Assembly: GCF_003076135.1 (NCBI RefSeq)
Contig: NZ_QDGZ01000002.1
Span: forward strand, 1-64,000
Length of the DNA: 64,000 nt
Reading direction: 5' to 3'
From: Nocardioides gansuensis
GTDB taxonomy: Bacteria; Actinomycetota; Actinomycetes; Propionibacteriales; Nocardioidaceae
The translations under genes and the position numbers were made by a program. Positions 53,289-62,401 of this stretch are shown piece after piece; position 1 is the first letter of the stretch, and each line of letters opens with the position of its first letter. Below the pieces are notes generated by a model. The model did no database searches. It saw only the letters and a program-made list of their open reading frames with translations, and was not told where the DNA came from.

Positions 53289-55562
53289 ACGTCGTTCGTG
53301 GGCCGCCGGTCTGATCTGCGCCGGATCCGGGAGGTGATGTCGGAGTCGCGGTTGGTCACGTTGACGGGGTTCGGGGGGATCGGCAAGACCCGGCTGGCGT
53401 TGCGGATGGCCAGCGAGTTGCGGCGGGTGTTCGATGGCGTCTACGTGGTTCCCTTCGGTGGGGTGGCGGATTCGGAGGCGGTCCCGGAGCAGTTTGCGGC
53501 CGCGTTGGGTCTGCATGGACGGTCCAGAGGGTCCGCGACGATCACGGTTGTCGAGTATCTCCGGCCGCGGTCGGTGCTGCTGGTGCTGGACAACTGTGAG
53601 CACGTCGTCGAGGTGGTGGCCGTGCTCGCCGACACGTTGCTGCGGACCTGTCCCAAGGTTCACATCCTGGCGACGAGTCGGGAGTCGTTGCGGACCGACG
53701 GTGAGGTCGAGTACCCGGTCATGCCGCTGACCGTTCCGGAGCATGTGTCGGGTGAGGAACCGCTCAACCAGTTCGAGGCCGTCCAGTTGTTTCTGGACCG
53801 TGCCCGTGCGATCGTCCCGGGGTTCGACCTCAATGATGAGAACCGCGCCGCCATCGCTGCGATCAGCCGCAAGCTGGAAGGCATCCCGCTCGCGATCGAG
53901 CTCGCGGCGGCGCGTCTGCGGACGTTTTCCCCGGCCGAGCTGGACGCGCGTCTGTCCGACCGGTGGGAGCTGCTCAGCCGGGGCAGTCGCACCGCGCCGT
54001 CTCGGCACAGCACGATGGCGGCCTGTGTGGAGTGGAGCTTCGACCTGTGTACTCCCGAAGAGCGGTTGCTGTGGGCCAAGGCGGCTGTGTTTCGCGATGG
54101 GTTCGAGCTCGACGCGGCGGTAGCGGTGTGCTCCGAGCCTGAGGACGATGAGCCGATCGAGGAGACGCTGGCCTCGCTGGTGGAGAAGTCGGTGCTGACC
54201 TCGACCCAGGACCAGGGCGTGCACCGCTACCGGATGCTCCCCCCGATCCGATACCGCGGTCGCGTCGAGCTTGGCCGGATCGGTCGGGACGCTGAGCTGC
54301 GCCGCCGCCACAAGGACTTCTACGTCGATCTGGTCGCGGGTGCGCACGAGGACTGGTTCGGCCCCCGCCAGCTGGACATGCTGAGCCGGCTTCGTCGCGA
54401 GGGCGGCAACCTCGGGAAGGCGCTCGAGTTCTGCGCGGTGGAGTCGGATAGCGCCGACCAGGGCCTGATGGCCGGCGCCAACCTGCTGGAGTTCGTACTC
54501 GTGGGGGGCCGGTTCGGGATAGGCCGGCAGTGGTTCGAACGAATACTTTCCGGACGCCCCGGGGATCCCGAAACCCGAGCGCTCGCGTTGCGAACCGCCA
54601 GTGTGTGGGCAGCGATGCAAGGAGACACGGAGTCGGCTGTCTCGCTCCTCGACGAAGGCCAGGCGCTCGCGACTCGGCTCGGTGGTGAGACCGAGACGCT
54701 CCTGGTCCAGGCTGCCGGCTTCGTCGCGATGTTCGCCGGAGACCCCGCTCGGGCCGAGGAGCTGCTCACCGAGGCGGCACGCGGCTTTGCCGCGTCTGGG
54801 AACGATGCGGAGCTGGCCTTCTGTTACGTCCTGCTCGCGCTCGAGCGCAATCTTCGCGGCGACCTCGACGGCGCCCTGGAATCTAACCGAGCATGCCTGG
54901 CGCTTACCGAACCCGTGGGCGAAGTCTGGCTCCGGTCCTGGTCCCTGTGGATTGCCGGGCAAGCGCTGTGGACACGAGGCGACCCGGGGGCCGCCCGGGC
55001 GATTGTCATGCAGAGCCTGCGCCTCAAGCGGGACATCGCCGAACCCCTGGGGATCGCCATCCTGCTGGAGACACTCGCCTGGATCGCGGCCGCCACCGAT
55101 CCGGCGCGCGCGGCGACCCTGCTGGGGGCGGCGCAGAACGAGTGGGACAAAATCGAGACCTCGGCCCGGGTCCTACCCTGGCTCGACACACCACACCGCG
55201 AGGCCATGGACGTGGCCCGCACAAGACTCGGCGACGCCGCACTCGACTCGGCCTGGTCGGACGGGCGGGCCCTCGACCAGGCAACCGCGATCGCGCTCGC
55301 ATTAGAGGAACCCGCGCCTGCCGCCAAGAGCACCACCGGCCCGCGGACCCGCGCATCGCAGTCGGGGCTCACGCGTCGCGAGCGCCAGATCGCTGAGCTG
55401 GTCCACCAGGGGCTCAGCGACAAGCAGATCGCGGACACCCTAGTCATTTCACCCCGCACAGCCGAGACCCACGTCCAGCACATCCTGACCAAGCTCGGCT
55501 TCACCAGCCGGACCCAGGTCGCCGCCTGGATCGGCGAGCAGCGCAGCTCCGACGACCGCTGA
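53235..55562 (+). CDS. Large LuxR-family regulator with N-terminal NTPase domain
   Basis: A 775-residue regulator. A short leader, then an AAA/NB-ARC-like NTPase with Walker A GFGGIGKT (residues 45-52) and Walker B VLLVLDNCEH, a winged-helix part (LEGIPLAIELAAARLRTFS), TPR-like helices in the middle and C-terminal third, and a LuxR HTH at the end (LTRRERQIAELVHQGLSDKQIADTL). This is the predicted-ATPase/LuxR (SARP/LAL-like) layout of actinobacteria. Ligand unknown. ATG 53235 follows GAGGA at 10 bases. Its first residues and promoter are duplicated at 56925. No pathway gene is adjacent, so its target is open. Confidence 0.9.
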   Translation: MTEAVFFSRGPADLPLEVTSFVGRRSDLRRIREVMSESRLVTLTGFGGIGKTRLALRMASELRRVFDGVYVVPFGGVADSEAVPEQFAAALGLHGRSRGSATITVVEYLRPRSVLLVLDNCEHVVEVVAVLADTLLRTCPKVHILATSRESLRTDGEVEYPVMPLTVPEHVSGEEPLNQFEAVQLFLDRARAIVPGFDLNDENRAAIAAISRKLEGIPLAIELAAARLRTFSPAELDARLSDRWELLSRGSRTAPSRHSTMAACVEWSFDLCTPEERLLWAKAAVFRDGFELDAAVAVCSEPEDDEPIEETLASLVEKSVLTSTQDQGVHRYRMLPPIRYRGRVELGRIGRDAELRRRHKDFYVDLVAGAHEDWFGPRQLDMLSRLRREGGNLGKALEFCAVESDSADQGLMAGANLLEFVLVGGRFGIGRQWFERILSGRPGDPETRALALRTASVWAAMQGDTESAVSLLDEGQALATRLGGETETLLVQAAGFVAMFAGDPARAEELLTEAARGFAASGNDAELAFCYVLLALERNLRGDLDGALESNRACLALTEPVGEVWLRSWSLWIAGQALWTRGDPGAARAIVMQSLRLKRDIAEPLGIAILLETLAWIAAATDPARAATLLGAAQNEWDKIETSARVLPWLDTPHREAMDVARTRLGDAALDSAWSDGRALDQATAIALALEEPAPAAKSTTGPRTRASQSGLTRRERQIAELVHQGLSDKQIADTLVISPRTAETHVQHILTKLGFTSRTQVAAWIGEQRSSDDR

Positions 55563-56118
55563 AGGCGGTGAGCTCTGCCCAGGGTGCCGACTATGACGAT
55601 CTACGAGCAATCGTGGGGCACGCCAACGGACGCACGGTGTTCGAGCGTTTCGACGCGAGCAGGCCCGCGGGTCATCACGCCGTTTACTCGGACACCCGAG
55701 AGCGTGATCGCCACGCTGGACGGGATCGCCGAGGATAAGGGGCGACTGTCCGTTGAATCGGGCGATCTGCGGCAGACATCGAGTCGCTCGGAAATCCAGG
55801 GTGATCTGCTCTCCCACAACGTTCTGGCCCAGCTGCGGAACTGGTCGAGGGTGTAGCCGTACGCCTCCACATCGGAGGTGATAGCGAGTATCGAGTACGC
55901 GGCCAACGATCCCTGGTGGGCCACGACTACCACCCTGCGACCCTGTTTCGGTCCGCGTACCGCCGCAAGGCGTGGGGACCTCTGAACCAGCGGTTCTAGC
56001 CCATAGATCCGCATCCACCTCCCACCGGGAGGCCACCATCGCGATCCCTCGCCGCGCACGACGGTTGCCCGGGGAGGAAGATTCGGTGGCGCGCGGGCAG
56101 GCGCGCCAGTCCACGGGG
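55563..56118. other. Stretch without a recognisable gene
   Basis: About 555 bases. An open minus-strand frame near 55601-56059 contains VVVVAHQGSLAAYSILAI and TLDQFRSWARTLWE, which look protein-like but match nothing I can name; plus-strand frames are also open. A decayed gene is possible. No ribosome site supports either reading. Confidence 0.4.
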
Positions 56119-56286
56119 TCAGCGGGTGCCGGCTCCAGCGAGGTCGCTGTCGGTGGTGGTCGTCCAGGTCACGTAAATGCCGTTGGGGTCGGGCCGGGAG
56201 TTGGTGATGGTGCCGCCGTGTGTGCGGATCGTGGCCAGGAGCGGTGCCAGTGCGTCGGTGGGGACGACTGTGGTGTGCCAGGTCAT
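56119..56286 (-). CDS. Small hypothetical protein (55 aa)
   Basis: ATG 56286 overlaps the TGA of the preceding small gene (ATGA). It reads TWHTTVVPTDALAPLLATIR, continues GGTITNSRPDPNGIYVTWTT and stops at 56119. Coupled start and natural-looking composition support a real gene. Similar small paired ORFs occur in actinobacterial mobile elements, but I cannot name a family. Confidence 0.6.
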   Translation of the reverse strand: MTWHTTVVPTDALAPLLATIRTHGGTITNSRPDPNGIYVTWTTTTDSDLAGAGTR

Positions 56287-56525
56287 GGCGCGCCGCCGAT
56301 CAGCTGCACGAGGCGTCCGGTCATCACCTTGCCGCGGAGCGGGTGGTCGCCGCGGGTGCGGGTGACCGTGAACCAGCCGTCCCAGTACGCCGAGTCCGGT
56401 CCGCGTCGTGTGCCGTACTCGAGGCGGACATAGCCGACCTGGCGGTCGGCGTCAAGGACGCAGGCGCCGTCCCGAAGGGCGGAGCCGAAGGCGTCGCGCA
56501 GGTACTTCTCGTTCTGTCGCAGCAC
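56283..56525 (-). CDS. Small hypothetical protein (80 aa)
   Basis: Reads LRQNEKYLRDAFGSAL, then CVLDADRQVGYVRLEYG and YWDGWFTVTRTRGDHP. Not recognised. It is translationally coupled to the 55-residue protein downstream. Between the LuxR gene and the second repeat copy, the pair suggests that the 55.5-56.6 kb piece is inserted accessory DNA. Confidence 0.55.
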   Translation of the reverse strand: MLRQNEKYLRDAFGSALRDGACVLDADRQVGYVRLEYGTRRGPDSAYWDGWFTVTRTRGDHPLRGKVMTGRLVQLIGGAP

Positions 56526-56597
56526 GACTCCACAGCGACCTAGTCAGGCATCGCGGTGCGCTCGCCAGAGACTGCCCACCGGCGATCGCGTTCTCAT

Positions 56598-56978
56598 TTC
56601 GACGAGGCGCCGTGGGACACTCGGCTGCGTGAGCGGGTGACCCGGGGCGTCTTGTCGAACATGGGTCTATCGCACAGTGGCGCAGATCATAACGATGCTT
56701 GAAAGGTCCACGTCGGACGGACTTACGTGGGTGTGCGGTGCCCGACGTGGATTAGTGATGGGCTCGAATGTTCGGCAGCTTGGGGTCGATCGGTCGGGGT
56801 GGCCGGAAGAAGCTGCCTTTGGGCGGCCCGTCGCACTGGCCAGCGGTCGGTATGAGTGCCTGGGCTGGTGCCTGCGTCGAGCGGTAGTGTGTGTCGGTTG
56901 GCACGCCTCGAGGACGCGGACCGCATGACGGAAGCTGTCTTCTTCTCACGGGGGCCTGCGGACCTGCCGCTGGAGGTC
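56598..56978. repeat. Direct repeat, copy 2 (with hairpin and LuxR promoter/start)
   Basis: Second copy of 52902-53288. It begins with the same hairpin (arms near 56598-56623 and 56634-56660, slightly less perfect), keeps the TATCGCACAGTGGCGCAGAT block, and ends within the copied start of the LuxR gene. Confidence 0.88.
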
Positions 56979-57038
56979 ATGGTTTCGAGGACACCGTCGG
57001 TGCCGGAGTCGAGCGGCCCCATCCTGAATCGGCGGTGA
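56925..57038 (+). pseudogene. 5' fragment of a LuxR-family regulator gene
   Basis: ATG 56925 starts MTEAVFFSRGPADLPLEV, the same as the LuxR regulator at 53235, then runs into unrelated residues and stops at 57038, overlapping the 3' end of the Lrp gene on the other strand. It is the truncated end of the repeat. Confidence 0.85.
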
Positions 57039-57495
57039 GCCGCTCAAGCAGTGGCTGCGTCCGGTGCGCCACCGGAGTCGAGACGGTGAAGGTCGACGTC
57101 GTCTTCCGCACTCCGTCGATGCCGACTATGGCCGCCGTCAATGTCTGAAGGGCCTCAAGCGACTCCAGCGAGACGCTAACCAACAGGTCTTCACGACCCG
57201 CTTGAATCCGAACTTCGAGGACCTCCGGTAGGGCACGCAGCCCCTCAACGATGCGGCCCATCACCCGCTGGTCGATGTCGAGGCTAATCAGGGCGTTGAC
57301 GACCAGGCCTATCGCGCTCAGGTCGATGACCGGCTGGTAGCCGAGCAGGACGTCGTCTGTCTCGAGTCGGGTGAGACGGTGCTGGACCGTGGCGCGACTC
57401 ACGCCCAGCTTGGTAGCGATCTCCGCCACGCCGGGGCGCAGGGTGTCGGGAAGCCGTCCGAGGATCTCGACGTCGAGGCGGTCGAGGCTGGTCAT
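56977..57495 (-). CDS. Lrp/AsnC-family regulator
   Basis: A 172-residue Lrp-type protein: N-terminal HTH (LDVEILGRLPD, GVAEIATKLGVSRATVQHRLTRLE, residues 7-45), then a RAM/ACT domain (VNALISLDIDQR, LPEVLEVRIQAGREDLLVSV). The last ~15 residues come from the joined repeat DNA and may not be original. It is divergent from leucine dehydrogenase and the BCKDH genes and likely controls them with a branched-chain amino acid as effector, as the related BkdR does (inference). Confidence 0.88.
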   Translation of the reverse strand: MTSLDRLDVEILGRLPDTLRPGVAEIATKLGVSRATVQHRLTRLETDDVLLGYQPVIDLSAIGLVVNALISLDIDQRVMGRIVEGLRALPEVLEVRIQAGREDLLVSVSLESLEALQTLTAAIVGIDGVRKTTSTFTVSTPVAHRTQPLLERLTADSGWGRSTPAPTVSSKP

Positions 57496-57665
57496 CGTGC
57501 GTAGCTCTCCTGTCCGCCGTAGGGCCTGGTCCAGTCAATCTGCAAAGTTCCCAGCCGTTTAGTTGACCGTCAGTGTACCCGCTATCAGGGTTATGCCTAC
57601 CGAAAGAGTACATCCCGTCGACGCACCGGCCACCCATCGTGTCGCGCCGTCGGAAAGGAGTAGAA

Positions 57666-58745
57666 GTGACGACCATGGCCCATCTTCCGTCCACCCTCGA
57701 GGTCGTCGACATTCCGACCGTGGCCCACGAGCGCGTGGTCCGGTGCCGCGACGAGGCGACCCGGCTGCACGCGCTCATCGCCGTCCACTCGACTGTGCTC
57801 GGGCCCGCCCTCGGCGGCACCCGTTTCAAGTCCTACGCCAGCGAGCCCGAGGCGCTAAAGGACGTCCTGCGCCTCTCCGAGGGCATGACCTACAAGGCGG
57901 CCGCGGCAGGGCTGCCGCTCGGTGGCGGCAAGGCCGTGATCGTGGGCGACCCCGACGACCTCAAGACCCCAGAACTGCTCGCTGCGTACGGACGGTTCGT
58001 CGAACACCTTCAGGGCCTGTACGTGACGGCAGCCGACGTCGGGACGACCGCACAGGACCTCGACATCGTCTACTCCCAGACCCGCCACGTCGTCGGCCGC
58101 ACCGGTGCCACCGGGGGGTGGGGCGACAGCGGCTTCTCCACTGCGCTCGGGGTCTTCGAGGCCATGCGCGGCGCGGCCGAGCTGCTCTGGGGCGTCGAAG
58201 GGCTCCGCGGTCGCCGAGTCGGCGTCGAGGGGGTCGGCAAGGTCGGTCGCCACCTCGTCGACCTGCTGCTGGCCGAGGGAGTGAACGTGGCCGTGGCTGA
58301 CCCCTCAAAGGCAGCGCTGCACCAGCTCGTGGCGAATCAAGGTGACCGCGTCCAGATCCTGCCGTCCGTACTCCACGCCAACGTCGACGTCTATGCCCCG
58401 TGCGCCCTCGGGGCCACCTTGGACCACGAGAGCGTCGACCGGCTCCGAGCACGCCTCGTATGCGGCGCGGCGAACAACCAGCTGGCGACCCCTGATGTCG
58501 ACGCGGCGCTGCTGTCTCGCGACGTGCTGTGGGTGCCGGATTACGTCGCCAACGCGGGCGGGCTCATCCAGGTCGGAGGCGAGTACCTCGGCCGCACACC
58601 CGACGGGGTGCACAACGACGTGGTGCGTGTGGGCGAGACCGCGCGCCAAGTGCTCATGGCGGCGCTCGAGCATCGCATCGGGACTGGCGCGGCGGCCACA
58701 GCCCTCGTCTCCAAGCGGCTCCACCGCGGCGACAGTACGTCGTGA
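57666..58745 (+). CDS. Leucine/valine (Glu/Leu/Phe/Val) dehydrogenase
   Basis: A 359-residue amino-acid dehydrogenase. GPALGGTRFKSY, the catalytic-Lys segment LPLGGGKAVIVGDP (Lys89) with Lys77 before it, and the NAD Rossmann GVEGVGKVGRHLVDLL (glycine-rich GxGxxG) are visible. It deaminates a branched-chain amino acid to its 2-oxo acid, the substrate of the dehydrogenase complex encoded downstream. I chose GTG 57666, five bases after AAAGGAG; an ATG nine bases later is possible. Confidence 0.9.
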   Translation: MTTMAHLPSTLEVVDIPTVAHERVVRCRDEATRLHALIAVHSTVLGPALGGTRFKSYASEPEALKDVLRLSEGMTYKAAAAGLPLGGGKAVIVGDPDDLKTPELLAAYGRFVEHLQGLYVTAADVGTTAQDLDIVYSQTRHVVGRTGATGGWGDSGFSTALGVFEAMRGAAELLWGVEGLRGRRVGVEGVGKVGRHLVDLLLAEGVNVAVADPSKAALHQLVANQGDRVQILPSVLHANVDVYAPCALGATLDHESVDRLRARLVCGAANNQLATPDVDAALLSRDVLWVPDYVANAGGLIQVGGEYLGRTPDGVHNDVVRVGETARQVLMAALEHRIGTGAAATALVSKRLHRGDSTS

Positions 58746-59014
58746 GCACGCGGCTCGAGGCACATCGAGTCCGCGTGGACCTCGCGCACCGCGACCGGTC
58801 GACGTTCCTCTCGCTCGTGTCGATGCTGCACCGCCGCGGCGTCGACGTCGTGGAGGCGCAATTGCACGCCGTCACCGACCACCACGCCGGGTTCACGGCC
58901 ACCTTCCTGGCCACCCCGTCCCACGCGACCACAGTGGTCGCGTCCCTGCGCAACCTCGTCGACGTGCTCGATGCGGAGCTTTCCAGCGCCGCGCCAGCGG
59001 CGTCGGCGGGGTGA
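58742..59014 (+). CDS. ACT-like small protein in the branched-chain operon
   Basis: A 90-residue protein with HRVRVDLAHRDRSTFLSLVSML, then VEAQLHAV and FTATFLATP before an amphipathic LRNLVDVLDAEL. The beta-alpha-beta-beta-alpha-beta order and the 'regulatory loop' position suggest an ACT domain, which binds amino acids. GTG 58742 overlaps the dehydrogenase stop (GTGA), so the two are coupled. It might tune the dehydrogenase or the BCKDH complex. Assignment by pattern only. Confidence 0.6.
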   Translation: MSTRLEAHRVRVDLAHRDRSTFLSLVSMLHRRGVDVVEAQLHAVTDHHAGFTATFLATPSHATTVVASLRNLVDVLDAELSSAAPAASAG

Positions 59015-59065
59015 GAGCGCAGCCCCGACTCGTCTTGTCACCTTTCACCGTCTGGGAGACCCGCC

Positions 59066-60187
59066 ATGTCCACCACCACCGACCGACCCAGCGCCGCCGG
59101 ACCGGCGCCCCTGCGCGTCCAGGATCCTGAGTTGCAGGGGCCGATCCGGCTGGTCGACGCCGACGGACGCCTGACCCGGCGCGGCCGTGAGCGGCCCGTC
59201 GACGTCGACAAGGCATGCTGGCTCTACCGCGACATGGTTCTGTCGCGTTTCCTCGACCGCGAGGCGGTGGCGCTGCAGCGGCAGGGCGAGCTGGCGCTGT
59301 GGCTGCAAAGCGAGGGGCAGGAAGCCGCCCAGGTCGGCTCGGTGCACGCGCTGGCGGCGCAGGACCACATCTTCCCCAGTTACCGCGAGCACGCCGTCGG
59401 GCTCGTCCGTGGCCTTTCGCCAGCCGAGCTGCTGTCCCAATGGCGAGGCGTGGCGCACGCCGGGTGGGACCCGTTCGAGCGCCGCTATCACTTCTACTCG
59501 CTCGTACTCGGCACGCAGACGCTTCACGCCGCCGGCTACGCGTTAGGCTGCAAGTTGGACGGCGAGGACGCAGTGACGGTCGTCTACTTCGGTGACGGCG
59601 CCGCCAGCCAGGGCGACGTCAACGAGGCCTTCAACTGGGCCGCCACCATGTCCCTGCCGATCCTCTTCATCTGCCAGAACAACCAGTGGGCCATTTCCAC
59701 GCCGACCACCAAGCAGTTCAGTACCCCGATCCACACGCGCGCTGCCGGGTTCGGCCTGCGCACCTGGTGGGTGGACGGCAACGACGCCCTCGCGGTCCAC
59801 GCCGTGACCAGCGAGGCCGTCGAGACCATCCGAGCCGGCAGGGGCCCCGCCCTGATCGAGGCCGAGACATACCGGGTCGGCGGCCACAGCACCTCCGACG
59901 ACCCTAATCGCTACCGCACGGACGAGGAGCTGGAGAGTTGGCGCCGGCGGGACCCGATCGCCCGCCTGCGTGTCGTCCTGGAGGGCCTCGGAGTGGCGCC
60001 GCCGTGGTTCGAGGAGGTCGAGGAGGATGGTCGTGCGCTCGCCGTACGGACACGCCAGGAGTGCCAGGCGCTGCATGCGCCGGACCTGGCCGACCTCTTC
60101 TCCGAGGTCTACGCCGACCCGCACCCTGTGCTGCAGGAGCGTGCCGCGTACGAGGCCTTCGCCGCCATGGTTGAGGGCGGTGTCTGA
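59066..60187 (+). CDS. bkdA: Branched-chain 2-oxoacid dehydrogenase E1 alpha subunit
   Basis: A 373-residue E1 alpha chain. The thiamine-diphosphate motif GDGAASQGDVNEAFNW...CQNNQ (about residues 175-208) and YRVGGHSTSDDPNRYR (phosphorylation-loop region) are present. It decarboxylates branched 2-oxo acids with E1 beta. ATG 59066 follows GGGAG. The stop shares one base with the E1 beta start. Confidence 0.92.
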   Translation: MSTTTDRPSAAGPAPLRVQDPELQGPIRLVDADGRLTRRGRERPVDVDKACWLYRDMVLSRFLDREAVALQRQGELALWLQSEGQEAAQVGSVHALAAQDHIFPSYREHAVGLVRGLSPAELLSQWRGVAHAGWDPFERRYHFYSLVLGTQTLHAAGYALGCKLDGEDAVTVVYFGDGAASQGDVNEAFNWAATMSLPILFICQNNQWAISTPTTKQFSTPIHTRAAGFGLRTWWVDGNDALAVHAVTSEAVETIRAGRGPALIEAETYRVGGHSTSDDPNRYRTDEELESWRRRDPIARLRVVLEGLGVAPPWFEEVEEDGRALAVRTRQECQALHAPDLADLFSEVYADPHPVLQERAAYEAFAAMVEGGV

Positions 60188-61182
60188 TGGTCCACCTACC
60201 CCTGGGCAAGGCCCTCAACTTCGCCATGCAGCGCGCCATGCGCGACGATGACCGGGTCGTCGTCCTCGGTGAGGACGTCGGCACCCTCGGCGGAGTCTTC
60301 CGCGTGACGGACGGGCTGTCCGTCGAGTTCGGTCCCAATCGCGTCTTCGACACCCCGCTCGCCGAGTCCGGCATTGTGGGAACGGCCATTGGACTAGCGC
60401 TGCGCGGTTACCGGCCCGTGTGTGAGATCCAGTTCGACGGCTTCGTCTACCCGGCCTTCGACCAGATCGTCAGCCAGCTCGCCAAGATGCGCGCGAGGTC
60501 CCGTGGCCGCGTCTCCCTGCCCGTGGTGATCCGGATTCCCGCCGGCGGCGGCATCGGCGCAGTGGAGCACCACAGCGAGTCCAACGAGGCCTACTTCGCC
60601 CATACGGCCGGTCTGCGGGTGGTCTCGTGCGCGACGGCACAGGACGGCTACCGCCTCTTGCGGGCCGCCATCGCGAGCGACGACCCTGTGATCTTCTTCG
60701 AGCCCAAGCGGAGGTACTGGGACAAGGGCGAGGTCGACCTCGACGCCAGCCCTGCCTCCCTTGACCGGGCCCTCGTCCTGCGCAAGGGCCGCGACTGCAC
60801 GCTGATCGCCCACGGTCCGACCGTCAAGCTCGCGCTCGCCGCCGCCGAGGCGGCCAACGAGGACGGCGTCTTGGTCGGTGTGGTGGACCTCCGCTCGATC
60901 TCCCCGCTCGACGTCGAGACGCTGCGGCGATGTGTCGCGGAGACCGGTCGCGCAGTCGTGGTCCACGAGGCCTCGACATTCCTCGGTATCGGCGCCGAGG
61001 TTGCCGCGGCCGTCACCGAGGGCTGCTTCTTCGCGCTGAAGGCGCCGGTGCTCAGGGTGGGCGCGTACAACCTCCCGTATCCGCCGGCCAAGGTAGAGGA
61101 GGAGTTCCTCCCGGACGTCGACCGCGTCCTCGTGGCGATCGACCGATCCCTCAACTTCGGAAGGACGCCCGCTCATGCCTGA
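60187..61182 (+). CDS. bkdB: Branched-chain 2-oxoacid dehydrogenase E1 beta subunit
   Basis: A 331-residue transketolase-like beta chain. GEDVGTLGGVFRVTDGL at residues 23-39, FDTPLAESGIVGTAIGLAL, IPAGGGIGAVEHHSES and the C-terminal NLPYPPAKVEEEFLPDVDRV are typical. Works as a heterotetramer with E1 alpha. ATG 60187 couples to the upstream stop, and the gene overlaps E2 by eight bases. Confidence 0.92.
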   Translation: MVHLPLGKALNFAMQRAMRDDDRVVVLGEDVGTLGGVFRVTDGLSVEFGPNRVFDTPLAESGIVGTAIGLALRGYRPVCEIQFDGFVYPAFDQIVSQLAKMRARSRGRVSLPVVIRIPAGGGIGAVEHHSESNEAYFAHTAGLRVVSCATAQDGYRLLRAAIASDDPVIFFEPKRRYWDKGEVDLDASPASLDRALVLRKGRDCTLIAHGPTVKLALAAAEAANEDGVLVGVVDLRSISPLDVETLRRCVAETGRAVVVHEASTFLGIGAEVAAAVTEGCFFALKAPVLRVGAYNLPYPPAKVEEEFLPDVDRVLVAIDRSLNFGRTPAHA

Positions 61183-62401
61183 CGTCGAGGTGTTTCGCCT
61201 CCCCGACGTGGGGGAGGGCCTGACCGAAGCGGACGTGGTGACGTGGCACGTCAAAGTGGGTGACGCGGTGGCGATCAACGACGCGCTAGTGGATGTGGAG
61301 ACCGCCAAGTCCGTCGTGGAGTTGCCGTCGCCATACGCCGGCGTGGTGTTGGAGCTGCACGTCGGCGAGGGCGACACCGTCCCGGTAGGTCACCCGCTGA
61401 TCTCGATCGCAGCAGCCGCGACCCCAGGCCAGGTGGCACCCCCGGCAGTGGTACCTGGCTCCGAGGGAGCCGTCGTACCGACTGCCGGGGAGCCAGCGGC
61501 GGCCGAGGAGGCGGCGGCCGAGGAGGTGCCGGCCGAGAAGGTGCCGGCCGAGAAGGCGCCGAAGGGTCCGCTGATCCTCGTAGGCACGGGCCCGAAGGAA
61601 GCGGTGCCGCGCCGAGTGCACCTACGTCGACCAGAAGGGGAGCCCTTCGATCGGCATCCCCCCGGCGAGAATGCCGCCCTCCCCACGGGTCAGACCGCCA
61701 CCGACGCCGCTGAGACGCGTATCCCCATCAAGGGCGTCCGCAAGGTGACGGCCGAGACGATGGTGCGCTCGGCCTTCACCGCGCCCCACGCTTCCATGTG
61801 GACGACCGTCGACGTGACGGCCTCGGTCCGGCTCGTCGAGCGGCTCAAGCGCGACCGCGAGTGGTCGGGGGTGCGAGTGAGCCCGCTGCTGGTCACCGCT
61901 CGGACCGTTGCGCTCGCCGTGCGAGAGGTCCCCGACATCAACGCCTCATGGGACGACGCAACCCAGGAGATCGTGGTCCGCAGGGACCTGAACTTGGGCA
62001 TCGCCGCGGCTACCCCGCGCGGGCTCATGGTGCCGAACATCAAGGGCGCCGGATCGATGTCACTTCGCGAACTGGCGATGGGCCTGGACGATGTCGTCCA
62101 GCGCGCTCGTGCCGGCGCGCTCGAACCCGCGGACATGCGCGGAGGAACCCTCACGCTTACCAACGTCGGCACGTTCGGGGTCGAAGGAGCCACGCCTATT
62201 CTGAATCCGCCGGAGGCCGCGATCATCGCCCTGGGCGCGATCCAGCAGCGACCTTGGGTCGTCGACGGGCAGGTGGAGGTCCGCGACGTCATGACCCTGT
62301 CCATCTCGATCGACCACCGGCTCGTCGACGGCGAGCTTGGGGCCACGTTTCTGCGGAAGGTGGCGATGCTCCTGCATGACCCGGGGCTCGCTCTCCTGTG
62401 A
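61175..62401 (+). CDS. bkdC: Dihydrolipoamide acyltransferase (E2) of a branched-chain complex
   Basis: A 408-residue E2. The lipoyl domain (residues 1-78) carries VETAKSVVEL with the lipoylated Lys45, followed by an Ala/Pro/Glu linker (VPAEKVPAEKAPKG) and the catalytic domain ending SISIDHRLVDGELG (His381, Asp385). Odd: between about residues 120 and 185 I do not find the usual peripheral-subunit-binding domain (the V-R-x-L-A-x-E-x-G-V-D-L pattern that holds E1/E3). No E3 gene follows, so E3 must come from elsewhere. Confidence 0.9.
   Translation: MPDVEVFRLPDVGEGLTEADVVTWHVKVGDAVAINDALVDVETAKSVVELPSPYAGVVLELHVGEGDTVPVGHPLISIAAAATPGQVAPPAVVPGSEGAVVPTAGEPAAAEEAAAEEVPAEKVPAEKAPKGPLILVGTGPKEAVPRRVHLRRPEGEPFDRHPPGENAALPTGQTATDAAETRIPIKGVRKVTAETMVRSAFTAPHASMWTTVDVTASVRLVERLKRDREWSGVRVSPLLVTARTVALAVREVPDINASWDDATQEIVVRRDLNLGIAAATPRGLMVPNIKGAGSMSLRELAMGLDDVVQRARAGALEPADMRGGTLTLTNVGTFGVEGATPILNPPEAAIIALGAIQQRPWVVDGQVEVRDVMTLSISIDHRLVDGELGATFLRKVAMLLHDPGLALL

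Noticed and set aside
52992..54962. A 656-codon open frame on the minus strand
   Set aside because: It lies opposite the LuxR regulator, is Arg/Pro/Gln-rich with no domain, and is explained by high-GC codon bias in the real gene.
55601..56059. A 152-codon minus-strand frame as a gene
   Set aside because: Parts look protein-like, but I see no family, no ribosome site and competing frames; left as unassigned.
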